This document shows positions 21,234 through 30,242 of a stretch of 64,000 nucleotides of DNA, one piece after another. Made by a program: the position numbers and the translations under genes. The notes beneath the pieces are model-generated. The model was not told the DNA's origin, did not search any database, and worked only from the letters and a program-made list of their open reading frames with translations. The stretch is taken from contig CAWIHS010000002.1 of the NCBI GenBank assembly GCA_963836005.1, forward strand, positions 744,001 to 808,000, read 5' to 3'. Numbering within the stretch: position 1 is the stretch's first letter; each line of letters opens with the position of its first letter. The stretch is from CAWIHS01 sp963836005. Its GTDB lineage: Bacteria; Pseudomonadota; Gammaproteobacteria; GRL18.

Positions 21234-22595
21234 ATGAAAAAGAGTGCCAAAATCATCACCGCTGCGTTACTGGGCAGTGTTTTTTGTTTTACAAGCTTTT
21301 CGCAGGCAGCAGAACCAGCGGATTCGAAACTCACACTGATCAGTAACGTGAACATCTTCGACGGGGAAAATGAAAAACTCCACACGAACATGCATGTTCT
21401 GGTGAAGGACAATCTGATTGAGACAGTGTCCGATGAGCCGTTGGCGGTGATTCAAACCGATAATGTGACCATGATCGACGGCGGTGGGCGTACGCTGATG
21501 CCCGGCCTTATCGACGTGCACTGGCACACTTACTATGCATATGGTGCACAAAGTATCCTATTTAATGGAGACATGTCGGAAGTTGCAATCATCGGCTTCC
21601 TTGGTGCTGAAAAGACATTGATGCGGGGCTTTACCACGGTGCGCGACGTTGGTGGTAATCCGTTTGCGGTCAAGAAGTTAACAGACACTGGACAGTATCC
21701 CGGCCCACGCATGTTTCCATCCGGCCCCCCAATCAGTCAGACATCGGGTCACTTTGATTTCCGTGGCAAGAATGACGTTCCTGCCAACAATGCGGATCCG
21801 CTCAGCTACTGGGAACGCAATGGCCTCATCATGGTTGCCGACGGTGTTCCTGAGGTGATCAAACGAGCACGGGAAAACTTGCGCATGGGCGCGACGCAGC
21901 TCAAGATCGCTGGCGGCGGTGGCGTATCTTCTACCTATGATCCACTTGATGTACAGGAATACACTTATGAAGAGATGAAAGCGGTTGTTGATGTTGCGAA
22001 AACCTGGAACACCTATGTTGCTGCGCACATCTTCACCGACGAAGCAACACAAACCGCGATCAAGGCCGGGGTCAAGTCAATCGAACATGGGTTCCTGGTG
22101 AACGAAAAAACCCTTCAAATGATGAAGGAAAATGATGTCTGGCTTAGCATTCAGCCATTGCTCAATGACGAAGATGCCCTGAAATTTGATAGTCCTGACA
22201 GCCAGGCCAAGTTTGAAGCCGTTACCAGCGGCACTGATGAGATCTATAAGACGGCCAAGAAAGTAGGGGTGAAGATAGCTTTCGGTACCGACATGCTGTT
22301 CGATCCGGTTGCGGCGGAGAAACAGGGCAAGATGCTGTCCAAGCTGAAGCGGTGGTTCACGCCGTATGAAGCGCTCAAGATGGCGACCTCGACCAATGCC
22401 GAACTGCTGGCGCTGAGCGGTCCGCGCAACCCTTATCAGGAAGGGCCGCTCGGCGTCATCAAGGAAGGCGCTTATGCGGATATGATACTGGTCGACGGCA
22501 ATCCGCTGGAAAATCTCGACCTGGTTGCCGACGCAGATAAAAACTTCGTGATGATCATGAAAGACGGCACGATTTACAAAAATACAATTCAGTGA
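21234..22595 (+). CDS. Exported amidohydrolase (COG1228, imidazolonepropionase/prolidase-like)
   Basis: ATG 21234 has GGAGAG upstream and gives 453 residues starting with a signal peptide (MKKSAKII, hydrophobic core, cut near SQA-AEP). The metal site includes LMPGLIDVHWHTYYAYG near residues 85-101, the carboxylated-lysine region TQLKIAGGGG, AAHIFTDEA and IEHGF histidines, and the final Asp in AFGTDMLFD. This layout fits the COG1228 amidohydrolases that hydrolyse cyclic amides or Xaa-Pro/Xaa-Lys dipeptides. A paralogous C-terminal scrap lies at 27174-27257, showing a second copy once existed. Confidence 0.85.
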   Translation: MKKSAKIITAALLGSVFCFTSFSQAAEPADSKLTLISNVNIFDGENEKLHTNMHVLVKDNLIETVSDEPLAVIQTDNVTMIDGGGRTLMPGLIDVHWHTYYAYGAQSILFNGDMSEVAIIGFLGAEKTLMRGFTTVRDVGGNPFAVKKLTDTGQYPGPRMFPSGPPISQTSGHFDFRGKNDVPANNADPLSYWERNGLIMVADGVPEVIKRARENLRMGATQLKIAGGGGVSSTYDPLDVQEYTYEEMKAVVDVAKTWNTYVAAHIFTDEATQTAIKAGVKSIEHGFLVNEKTLQMMKENDVWLSIQPLLNDEDALKFDSPDSQAKFEAVTSGTDEIYKTAKKVGVKIAFGTDMLFDPVAAEKQGKMLSKLKRWFTPYEALKMATSTNAELLALSGPRNPYQEGPLGVIKEGAYADMILVDGNPLENLDLVADADKNFVMIMKDGTIYKNTIQ

Positions 22596-22629
22596 AGCGG
22601 GCAACTGATTCATTGCAAGGAGACTGGAA

Positions 22630-24198
22630 ATGAAAATGAAGCGATTTGGAGTGCTTATTGGTCCATTCGTCATGCTAAGCATGATAATGGCTACACAGGC
22701 CGTGGCATCCGACTACGATCTCGTCATCCTCAACGGGCGAGTCATGGACCCTGAGAGCAGGTTTGATGCTATCGCCAACGTGGGTGTCAAGGACGGCCGC
22801 ATCGCTGCCATCACCAATAAGAAAATCCAGGGCAAGGAGACCATCGATGCCGGTGGCCACGTGGTTGCCCCTGGGTTCATCGACATCCATGCTCATGGCC
22901 AAAACATTGGTGACTATCGCATGCAGGCCATGCAGGGCGTTACTACCATGCTCGAACTGGAATCGGGCGTGCTGCCGATTTCCAGCTGGTATGAAGAACA
23001 GGGCCAAAAGCGGCTGCCGGTCAACTATGGCGCGGCCGCCGGTTGGACCTACGCCCGTATCGCCACTTTCACGGATACCCAGCCCGAGGCCACGGTCAAA
23101 TATTTCCAGGACGCGCAGGGCCGCACCGATTGGAAGATGGATGTGGCTACGCCGGAACAGCAGGAAAAGATCCTTGAGCTCGTGGAACAGGGTCTCAATG
23201 AAGGTGCCCTGGGCATCGGTATCAATGCTGGATACGCCCCCGGCTATGGTCGTAAGGAGTATTACGCCCTGGCTGAGCTGGCTGCCAGGCGTGATGTCGC
23301 CACCTACACCCATGTGCGCTATGCCAGCAACATGGAGCCCAGTAGCTCGTTTGAGGCGGTCCAGGAGGTGATTGCCAACGCCGCGATCACCGGGGCGCAC
23401 ATGCATGTCTGCCACATCAACAGCACCTCCCTCAAAGACATTAATTCCACATTACCTATGATCGAGAACGCCAGGAAGCGCGGCGTCAATATCACCGTCG
23501 GCGCGTATCCCTGGGGGGCCGCCAGTACGGTAGTGGGAGCGGCCATGTTCAGCGGCGAGGGCTGGCCCGAACGCATGGGTTCCACCGCCCATAGTTTTCA
23601 GCTGGGGCTTGACCGCATGACCGATGAGCAATTGGCGGATTATCAGAAGAATAAACCCGGCACCTTCATCGTCTGGCACTTCCTTGATGAGAGCAATCCC
23701 GACGATCTCGCGCTGCTCGACGCCTCGGTGCTGCATCCGGATGTGCTCATCGAATCCGACGAGATGTTCTGGATGTTCATGGACGAGCACAATGAGGTCC
23801 AAAACTACGCTGGGAATGCCTGGCCCTTACCCGAAGGGGCCTTCTCTCACCCACGCTCGAACGGGACCTTTGCCAAGATCCTGCGTTCCTATGTTCGGGA
23901 ACGAAAGCTGATGAGCATGCAGGAAGCCCTACGCAAAATATCCCTGATGCCTGCGCAAACGCTGGAGGACTTCGTTCCCCAGATGAAGAAAAAAGGCCGT
24001 CTGCAGAAGGGAATGGATGCCGATATCGTGGTCTTTGATCCCGATACCATCAGCGACGTTGGTACCTACGAAGATCCAAACCATCCTGCAGTTGGCGTGC
24101 AGTGGTTGCTGGTCAATGGCGAACCCGTAGTCGCTCAGGGTAAACTCATTCTGGCTGCTGCCCCCGGCCAGCCGATCAGGCGCACGATCACTAATTAA
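22630..24198 (+). CDS. Exported amidohydrolase, N-acyl-D-amino-acid deacylase-like (paralogue 2)
   Basis: A 522-residue exported protein with a signal peptide ending near AVA-SDY. It shares its early mature sequence with the product of 17975-19597 (DLVILNGRVMDPESRFDAIANVGVKDGRIAAI versus the same block there, in pieces) and carries the metal motif GFIDIHAHGQN. TGAHMHVCHINST gives further His ligands. It is 35 bases after the previous amidohydrolase and 23 before the next gene, so operonic. Two diverged paralogues in one cluster suggest different side-chain or acyl preferences (inference). Confidence 0.85.
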   Translation: MKMKRFGVLIGPFVMLSMIMATQAVASDYDLVILNGRVMDPESRFDAIANVGVKDGRIAAITNKKIQGKETIDAGGHVVAPGFIDIHAHGQNIGDYRMQAMQGVTTMLELESGVLPISSWYEEQGQKRLPVNYGAAAGWTYARIATFTDTQPEATVKYFQDAQGRTDWKMDVATPEQQEKILELVEQGLNEGALGIGINAGYAPGYGRKEYYALAELAARRDVATYTHVRYASNMEPSSSFEAVQEVIANAAITGAHMHVCHINSTSLKDINSTLPMIENARKRGVNITVGAYPWGAASTVVGAAMFSGEGWPERMGSTAHSFQLGLDRMTDEQLADYQKNKPGTFIVWHFLDESNPDDLALLDASVLHPDVLIESDEMFWMFMDEHNEVQNYAGNAWPLPEGAFSHPRSNGTFAKILRSYVRERKLMSMQEALRKISLMPAQTLEDFVPQMKKKGRLQKGMDADIVVFDPDTISDVGTYEDPNHPAVGVQWLLVNGEPVVAQGKLILAAAPGQPIRRTITN

Positions 24199-24221
24199 TA
24201 AGGAAACAATTGAGGTTCATT

Positions 24222-25673
24222 ATGAAAAATTCAGAAATTGAATCACATACTTCAGATTCGGATGACTATACGGAAGTTGTAACAGATAAGGCGGTAGACG
24301 ACAGTCGACGAACATTCATGGCTACGAGCGCACTGCTTGGTGCAGCTGGTGCAGTCGGATTTGGGCTCAATCCAACGGAGGTGTTTGCGAAAGACGGAAG
24401 CTTGAAAAGGGTCGGTGCGTCCGGCTTCCAACCCCTCGAGGTTAAAAGCCCGATGGCAAAGTGGAAAAAGCCGCAGTCGCTGGAATTCGTCACTGCCGCG
24501 ACCAGGCGCTATAGTTTTCGCAACTGGCAGTCGGGCAATGACGATTCGGTCTACTACAATCTGAATCTACCTGCATTCTTCAAATCCAGTGTCGTGATGC
24601 CACCCGAGGAGTTCAGTGTTCTGGAGCGAAATATCCACCCCGATCTGCTGAACGTCACCTTTAAAGCACACGACGGCAGCACAACCCCGCCTCTCAAGGA
24701 TTACCTTGTCGGGCCAAGGCAGGTACAGGCCATGATGATGGCCCACAAGGGCAAGGTTGTCTTTGAAACCTATCCGGGTATGAACCCGACGGATATTCAT
24801 GTCTGGATGTCCGCCTCCAAAACGACAGCCGGTCTCCTGGCTACGATGCTTTGGGAGGATGGTAAGCTGGATTTCGACCAACCGGTTCCCGCGTATGTGG
24901 CCGAACTCAAGGGAACGGCATGGGACAAGATCACGATGAAGAACGCCATGAATATGGCGAGCGGGCTCGATATCGAGGAAACGTTTGAAAACCTGATGAA
25001 TCCCGATTCGTGGATTTCCAGCTTCTTCACTGCGGTCTTTGAAGGCAAGGGTGACTGGCAACAGTTGGTAAAAGAGGCCAGGCCGATTGATGGTAAGCAG
25101 TCCGGAGAAATTTTCCAGTATTCCTCAGCGATTACCATGGTGCTGGTGCTTGCAGTTGAAAACATCACGCAGATGCCGTGGCAGAATTTCTGGAACCAGC
25201 GTGTCTGGTCAAAGATTGGGGCCAGGAACCCATTCATCATCGGGCTCGCCCCTGACGGTACTCCGATAGCAGCAGGCATGAACAACACCACGCCGGAGGA
25301 CATGTTGCGCTATGCATTGCTGTATACGCCCAGCTGGGGTGTGGTTGCAAAGGAAAAAGTCATTTCCGACAAGCTTTTAAAGCGTATTCAAACTATGGGC
25401 GACCCGGCGGCCTACCATCGTTCCACGGAAGAAGGGTATGGAACCAGGTGGTTCGGCGAGACCCCGGACCTCAACACCGCCCAGTGGGATCATGCCTTCG
25501 CCGACGGCGCCATGTTCAAGCACGGCAACATGGGGCAGGGTATTTATGTTGACCCTGCACGTGATTTCTGCGGGATGTATTTCGGTCTGGCGACAAACGA
25601 TGAAAAAGTTGCCGGGATTGATCACTCACCGGGTTATCTGCGTGCCGCCGCCAGGAAGCTTGCCGGCGGTTAA
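24222..25673 (+). CDS. Tat-exported serine hydrolase, beta-lactamase/NylB-like fold
   Basis: The ATG at 24222 follows GAGG; 483 residues. The N-terminus has a twin-arginine-like export signal (SRRTFMATSALLGAAG, residues about 26-41). The body matches class C beta-lactamase-type hydrolases such as 6-aminohexanoate-dimer hydrolase and EstB esterases: MMAHKGKVVFETYPGMNP, then the SxxK motif in WMSASKTTAGLLA (near residues 203-209), and a YSS motif in EIFQYSSAITM standing where YxN/YxS is expected. The substrate may be a peptide, amide or ester. A truncated second copy of this gene is at 28691-29350. Confidence 0.83.
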   Translation: MKNSEIESHTSDSDDYTEVVTDKAVDDSRRTFMATSALLGAAGAVGFGLNPTEVFAKDGSLKRVGASGFQPLEVKSPMAKWKKPQSLEFVTAATRRYSFRNWQSGNDDSVYYNLNLPAFFKSSVVMPPEEFSVLERNIHPDLLNVTFKAHDGSTTPPLKDYLVGPRQVQAMMMAHKGKVVFETYPGMNPTDIHVWMSASKTTAGLLATMLWEDGKLDFDQPVPAYVAELKGTAWDKITMKNAMNMASGLDIEETFENLMNPDSWISSFFTAVFEGKGDWQQLVKEARPIDGKQSGEIFQYSSAITMVLVLAVENITQMPWQNFWNQRVWSKIGARNPFIIGLAPDGTPIAAGMNNTTPEDMLRYALLYTPSWGVVAKEKVISDKLLKRIQTMGDPAAYHRSTEEGYGTRWFGETPDLNTAQWDHAFADGAMFKHGNMGQGIYVDPARDFCGMYFGLATNDEKVAGIDHSPGYLRAAARKLAGG

Positions 25674-25915
25674 AGGGCACCATGAAAAATTCAAGGTGCC
25701 TCGCGGGGTAGGGACGCCCCGTCATTTGCATGCACCTACGCGCTTGAAGTTGCCAATGTCTGCATTAAAAGATGGCCGTATTGCAGTTTTGAGTACTCTG
25801 ACCCGGTTACTGGGAGATGAGCGCTCTAACCGTGCTCATTGTTTTGCCTGGCTATATACTCAAGACTACGTCCCCGAGCTCACACAAACAAACAACTGGA
25901 GGTCAGGAGCGGGCA

Positions 25916-27175
25916 ATGAATAGCGGATTCGACACAGCAGAGTCCCACGAAAATTCGAAGGTTTCTTTCGAGGATGCCTGGCGTTTCATTATCAAGGTTG
26001 GACTCGCGGCCCACAGATACGGTTCCACCGCAACCCGGTTGGAATCGTTCCTCTTGGGCCTGTCGAAAAAGCTGGGCTATCAGGGCGTATTCAGGTCGAC
26101 CCCGTCGGACATCGTGTTTACCTTGCGGCAAGGCCCCGAGTCTCCTCAGCGCGTCGAGGTCATCGCTACGCAGGCCCCGGGTGTCGACCTGGACAAGCTG
26201 GCCCGGGTAGGCGACCTGCTGAAAGAGTTGGAAGCCGGAACCCTGTCGCTGGCAGATGCCTCTACGAGTCTCGATGCCATCGATCGGGTACCACCACCGT
26301 GGGGAAAGTTTGCCAGCATGCTGGGCTACGCCTTTGTCGGTATGGGGCTGGCACCGCTTCTAGGTGGTGGATGGACCGACACTCTTTACGCAACACTGTT
26401 CAGTATGCTGGTCTACAGCCTGGTTTTGCTTTCCGGACGTCTCGGTGCTGCCGCGACAGACTGGCTGCCGCTGTCGTCCGCATTTGTTGTGGGTTTTCTG
26501 GCAACCATCGTAAAGCTATGGGTACCGGAGCTTAATCTCGTGCTGGTGATCCTCTCGGCCGTCGCGATAATCCTTCCGGGATACACCATCAGCCTGGGTG
26601 CCGGGGAACTGGTGGCGCAGCACGTCGTATCGGGCATGGCAAACCTGATGAGCGGCCTGGTCTGCCTTATCAAGCAGATCGCTGGCGGCTGGCTGGGCAT
26701 CCTCGCGGCAAGCTTTGTGGTCTCCGGGGCGGCCGCTGAACCAGCGACGCCTGTTGATTCATTCTGGGTGCAGCTGCTCTTTCCCATGCTCCTCGTCGGG
26801 CTGTGCCTCGCGTTCCAGACATCGCGCAGGGATCTGCCGTGGGCTGTCCTGGTATGCGGCCTCGCCTACCTGGGGATTATGGCGGGTAGCTCGGTCCTGG
26901 ACAGCAACCTTGGAAATCTGCTCGGCACCATCATTGCTGTAGTCATTGCCAACCTCTGGGCCAGGCAAACGGGGCGGCCGACCTCGATCGTGCTCATTCC
27001 CGCCATCGTCATGCTGGTCAGTGGCACGATCGGTTTTCGTGGCCTGGCCTCCATGGCGGACGGGGAGCTACTGCTAGGTGCGCAGCAGTTTTTCCAGATG
27101 TTTGTGGTGGCCCTGACCATTGTTGCTGGAATAATGATCGGCTACACCATTGTTCGTCCGGAGCCCACCCTGTGA
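25916..27175 (+). CDS. ThrE-type threonine/serine exporter
   Basis: ATG 25916 has AGGAG seven bases upstream; an in-frame ATG at 25817 lacks a site. The 419-residue product has a soluble N-terminal region (about 1-130, with HRYGSTATRLE and GVFRSTPSDIVFT) and then about ten membrane helices, the ThrE (DUF1212 plus DUF3815) arrangement of proton-driven threonine/serine exporters in the inner membrane. Lying among peptide and amide hydrolases, it may relieve an excess of released amino acids (inference). Its stop codon abuts, and slightly overlaps, an amidohydrolase scrap. Confidence 0.85.
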   Translation: MNSGFDTAESHENSKVSFEDAWRFIIKVGLAAHRYGSTATRLESFLLGLSKKLGYQGVFRSTPSDIVFTLRQGPESPQRVEVIATQAPGVDLDKLARVGDLLKELEAGTLSLADASTSLDAIDRVPPPWGKFASMLGYAFVGMGLAPLLGGGWTDTLYATLFSMLVYSLVLLSGRLGAAATDWLPLSSAFVVGFLATIVKLWVPELNLVLVILSAVAIILPGYTISLGAGELVAQHVVSGMANLMSGLVCLIKQIAGGWLGILAASFVVSGAAAEPATPVDSFWVQLLFPMLLVGLCLAFQTSRRDLPWAVLVCGLAYLGIMAGSSVLDSNLGNLLGTIIAVVIANLWARQTGRPTSIVLIPAIVMLVSGTIGFRGLASMADGELLLGAQQFFQMFVVALTIVAGIMIGYTIVRPEPTL

Positions 27176-27257
27176 AAACCTCGACCTCATCGCCGATGCG
27201 GAGAAGAACTTCGTGATGATCATGAAGAATGGCAAGATTTACAAGAACATCATTTAA
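27174..27257 (+). pseudogene. C-terminal scrap of a COG1228-like amidohydrolase
   Basis: In frame from 27174 the 27 codons read ENLDLIADAEKNFVMIMKNG and on to a TAA. This closely resembles the last 28 codons of the amidohydrolase ending at 22595 (ENLDLVADADKNFVMIMKDG), though the DNA has diverged at many synonymous positions. It begins inside the stop codon of the ThrE-like gene and has no start of its own. A second amidohydrolase was therefore lost here, leaving the tail fused to the exporter gene. Confidence 0.85.
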
Positions 27258-27272
27258 TGAGGAACAATTGAA

Positions 27273-28658
27273 ATGAAGAATATGAAAAATCGCTACATGA
27301 AACCTGTTGTTTTTGCAGTAGCCACTGCGTTGGCAACGACGCTATCGCTTGCCAATGCGGCTGATGAAAACCCGCTGGCCAAATATCTTGAGGTCCCTGG
27401 TGCTACTGTGACCCTGCCGGTTAGCGCAGCAAAGAAGCCTTTTCCGCTGGATTTCGTAACAGATGCACGTGCAAAGTTTGAGAACTTTCATTACCAGTTA
27501 GGTGGTGACCACGCGCTGTATTACAACGGGCACCTGAGTGAATTATTGCCTTCTTCACGCTCGGCGCCAAATGCGCGATACCTGCCGCTGAAAGCAGCGC
27601 TGAATCCCAAAATCGGCAAGGAAGTCTCTTTCACTGTTAAGGAAGGCGATCTGACACTGGATGAATACGCGGTGAGTCCCAACCACCGGGTACAGGGCGT
27701 GATGATGATCCACAAGGGAAAAATCGTCTACCAGAACTATCCGGGCATGAACCCGAACGATGTGCATGTATGGATGTCACCGGGAAAGGCAACCGTTGGG
27801 CTGATCATCGCCCAGCTGGAAGCCGAGGGTAAGATCGATATGCAGAAGCAAGTGGTTGATTACGTGCCCGAACTCAAGGGCACGAACTGGGACGGCATCA
27901 GCATGATCGATGCTGCCAATATGGCAACGGCCCTCCAGCTCGAGGAGACTCTAGAAGCGATTATCGACCCCAATTCAATCATTGTTCGCTTTTTCAGCGC
28001 AGAGTTTGGTTTTCCTAACCCGGCAACCGGCAAGTCTGATTACTGGGTAGATATTCTAAAAGAAGCGGAAAAGATCGTGGGTGAAAAGCCGGGTGAGCGC
28101 TTCCGCTATTCATCAGCCGTTACCCAGGTATTTGTACTTGCTGCTGAGAAAGTTGAAAACATGTCCTGGGCCAGACTGTTCCAGGACCGGGTGTGGGGCA
28201 AGATGAGTGCGCGTGGGCCGATGCTGCATCAGCTAACGCCTGATGGCACCTCGGTAGCGCATGGCCTGCTCTCCACCACACTGGAGGATTTCGCACGCTT
28301 TGGTATGTTGTTTACACCAAGCTGGAACAGGGCAGCGGTCGAACCAGTGGTTTCAGCCGAGGTGCTCAAACGCCTTCAGACTGCAGGTAAGCCGGAGGCT
28401 TTCAGGGCGGGTGCAAAGTACCAGGGTCTGATCGATGACTTTGGCGAAGCTCCAATGACAAACTCCTACCAGTTTGATGCCGTATTCGAGGATGGTGCAC
28501 TGTGGAAGCACGGCAATATTGGCCAGGGCATTTATATCGATCCAAAGCGGGACTTTGTTGGCGTGTATTACTCAACCAACGGCTATATCCCGCCTTATGG
28601 TGAAGACAAGATGCCCGGTTATCTGCGCCGAGCGGCAAAGTATTTGGCTGGCGAATAA
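27273..28658 (+). CDS. Exported serine hydrolase, beta-lactamase/NylB-like fold (second paralogue)
   Basis: A 461-residue protein with a Sec signal peptide (cut near ANA-ADE). It is a diverged paralogue of 24222-25673: MMIHKGKIVYQNYPGMNP, then the SxxK nucleophile motif WMSPGKATVGLI, YVPELKGTNWD and RFRYSSAVTQVF appear in the same order. It lacks the Tat signal of the first copy, so the two are probably exported by different routes. An AGGAACAATTGA segment upstream resembles that of the first copy. The substrate is unknown. Confidence 0.83.
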   Translation: MKNMKNRYMKPVVFAVATALATTLSLANAADENPLAKYLEVPGATVTLPVSAAKKPFPLDFVTDARAKFENFHYQLGGDHALYYNGHLSELLPSSRSAPNARYLPLKAALNPKIGKEVSFTVKEGDLTLDEYAVSPNHRVQGVMMIHKGKIVYQNYPGMNPNDVHVWMSPGKATVGLIIAQLEAEGKIDMQKQVVDYVPELKGTNWDGISMIDAANMATALQLEETLEAIIDPNSIIVRFFSAEFGFPNPATGKSDYWVDILKEAEKIVGEKPGERFRYSSAVTQVFVLAAEKVENMSWARLFQDRVWGKMSARGPMLHQLTPDGTSVAHGLLSTTLEDFARFGMLFTPSWNRAAVEPVVSAEVLKRLQTAGKPEAFRAGAKYQGLIDDFGEAPMTNSYQFDAVFEDGALWKHGNIGQGIYIDPKRDFVGVYYSTNGYIPPYGEDKMPGYLRRAAKYLAGE

Positions 28659-28690
28659 ATACCACTCTAAAGTATTAATTGAGGTCTATC

Positions 28691-29350
28691 ATGAAAAAAT
28701 CAAAAATTGAATCGTGCACTTACAGACCAGGATCATCACACGGATGTAGCAACAGATAAGGCGGTAGACGAGAGTCGACGGCTACGATGCTTTGGGAAGA
28801 TGGCAAGCTGGATTTCGATAAACCGGTTCCCGCGTATGTGCCCGAACTCAAGGGAACTGCTTGGGACAAGATCACGATGAAGAACGCCATGAATATGGCG
28901 AGCGGGCTCGATATCGAGGAAACGTTTGAAAACCTGATGAATCCCGATTCGTGGATTTCCAGCTTCTTCACTGCGGTCTTTGAAGGCAAGGGTGACTGGC
29001 AACAGTTGGTAAAAGAGGCCAGGCCGATTGATGGTAAGCAGCCCGGAGAAATTTTCCAGTATTCCTCGGCGATTACCATGGTGCTGGTGCTTGCAGTTGA
29101 AAACATCACGCAGATGCCGTGGCAGGATTACTGGAATCAGCGCGTCTGGTCAAAGATTGGAGCCAGGAACCCATTCATCATCGGGCTCGCGCCGGACAGT
29201 ACTCCGATAGCAGCAGGCATGAACAACACCACGCCGGAGGACATGTTGCGCTATGCATTGCTGTATACGCCCAGCTGGGGTGTGGTCGCGGGTATCGATC
29301 ACTCGCCGGGTTACCTGCGAGCCGCCGCCAGGAAGCTTGCCGGTGGTTGA
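28691..29350 (+). pseudogene. Internally deleted copy of the Tat serine hydrolase
   Basis: The first about 100 bases match the 5' end of the gene at 24222, but a one-base length change brings a TAA within 23 codons. Then about 525 bases are missing, including the SxxK nucleophile, and the match resumes at TMLWEDGKLDFD. A second deletion of 264 bp (88 codons, in frame) removes the sequence between two GTTGC repeats of the parent (25344 and 25608). The remaining open frame (28787-29350) is nearly identical to the parent. It cannot encode an active hydrolase. Confidence 0.9.
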
Positions 29351-29430
29351 TGGTTAAAACATGTGGCAAAGTAACACTACATAATCACACGATTATTTTT
29401 AAAAATATCAAGGTGTTAGTGTGTTTTGTA

Positions 29431-29587
29431 GCAATTTCTCAATAAGTACGTTCAGTTCAAGTTCCTTCCCCTCTATCAGGGGGAAGGCCAGGATGGGGGT
29501 AATGTGTTTAATCAAGAACTTAACCCCCACCCTAACCCTCCCCCTGATAGAGGGAGGGGATTTTGCACGGACTTATTGAGAAGTTAC
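29431..29587. mobile_element. MITE family 1, copy 2
   Basis: A 157-bp element with ends GCAATTTCTCAATAAG and CTTATTGAGAAGTTAC, flanked by the perfect 8-bp duplication GTTTTGTA (29423-29430 and 29588-29595). It is nearly identical to copy 3 and inverted relative to copy 1. Each arm holds a C-block/G-block palindrome around CTATCAGGGGG. No coding capacity. Confidence 0.93.
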
Positions 29588-29791
29588 GTTTTGTAGTGTT
29601 ACTGCCTCTTAGTTTGTATACGTTACTTTCGAACTGCTTATCTAACAAACGCGAATCAAGATTGCTTTGTTTTCAACAGTTTGACATTGAAATTGCTATA
29701 CAAAATACATCGGTCTAATAATATTAATTCGAAACAATCTTTGATAAGAGAGTCGCGTTAGGACGAGCTTCATCATCAATTTTATAAGCTT

Positions 29792-30088
29792 TTGCACGCA
29801 ATTTGGCTTGGGTACAAGCTAGATGAGGATTTTCGAATCCTTGTGATTGTCCTGATCATACTACTATCTGGTGCGACTTACTTTTATTGGCAAGTTGAAA
29901 ACTGGAGTTTTATTGATTCGCTTTATTTCAGTGTAATGACAATATCTACAATAGGATATGGAGACTTAGTTCCTACAACAAGTTATTCCAAAATATTCAC
30001 AATTGTGTACTCATTATTGGGCATTGGTGTGTTTGCTGCTGTGGTCACCAAAATTGTTCAAGTCACAGTTGCAGAAAAAAAATCTTGA
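29792..30088 (+). CDS. Two-helix potassium channel protein
   Basis: A 98-residue protein: helix 1 (about 16-34), a pore helix, the selectivity filter TISTIGYGDLVP (about 51-62) and helix 2 (about 70-90). This is the minimal KcsA-type pore module with no attached RCK or sensor domain, and probably forms a tetramer in the inner membrane. TIGYGD is the K+ signature. The ATG at 29792 has no strong ribosome-binding site, so the N-terminus may differ slightly. It stands alone between the MITE and the porin gene. Confidence 0.85.
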   Translation: MHAIWLGYKLDEDFRILVIVLIILLSGATYFYWQVENWSFIDSLYFSVMTISTIGYGDLVPTTSYSKIFTIVYSLLGIGVFAAVVTKIVQVTVAEKKS

Positions 30089-30242
30089 AATATAAAGAAC
30101 TCGTTGTTGTCTTAGGAAGGCAATAAAGTAATCACGAATGATGTAAATATCTGCAAGAATATCGTGAATTTACAGTAAGTGTTTTGGTGTTATGGCATGT
30201 TATCAAGTATGTCTTCGAGTTGCTGCTAAGGGGTATCTCAAT

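Noticed and set aside
22675..23415. Long minus-strand frame (246 codons) opposite the second amidohydrolase
   Set aside because: A shadow of the high-GC coding strand; no ribosome site, no family, and the plus-strand protein is convincing.
24797..25303. Minus-strand frame of 168 codons opposite the serine hydrolase, repeated at 28720-29109
   Set aside because: Appears twice only because the underlying gene is duplicated; it is antisense to a real gene.
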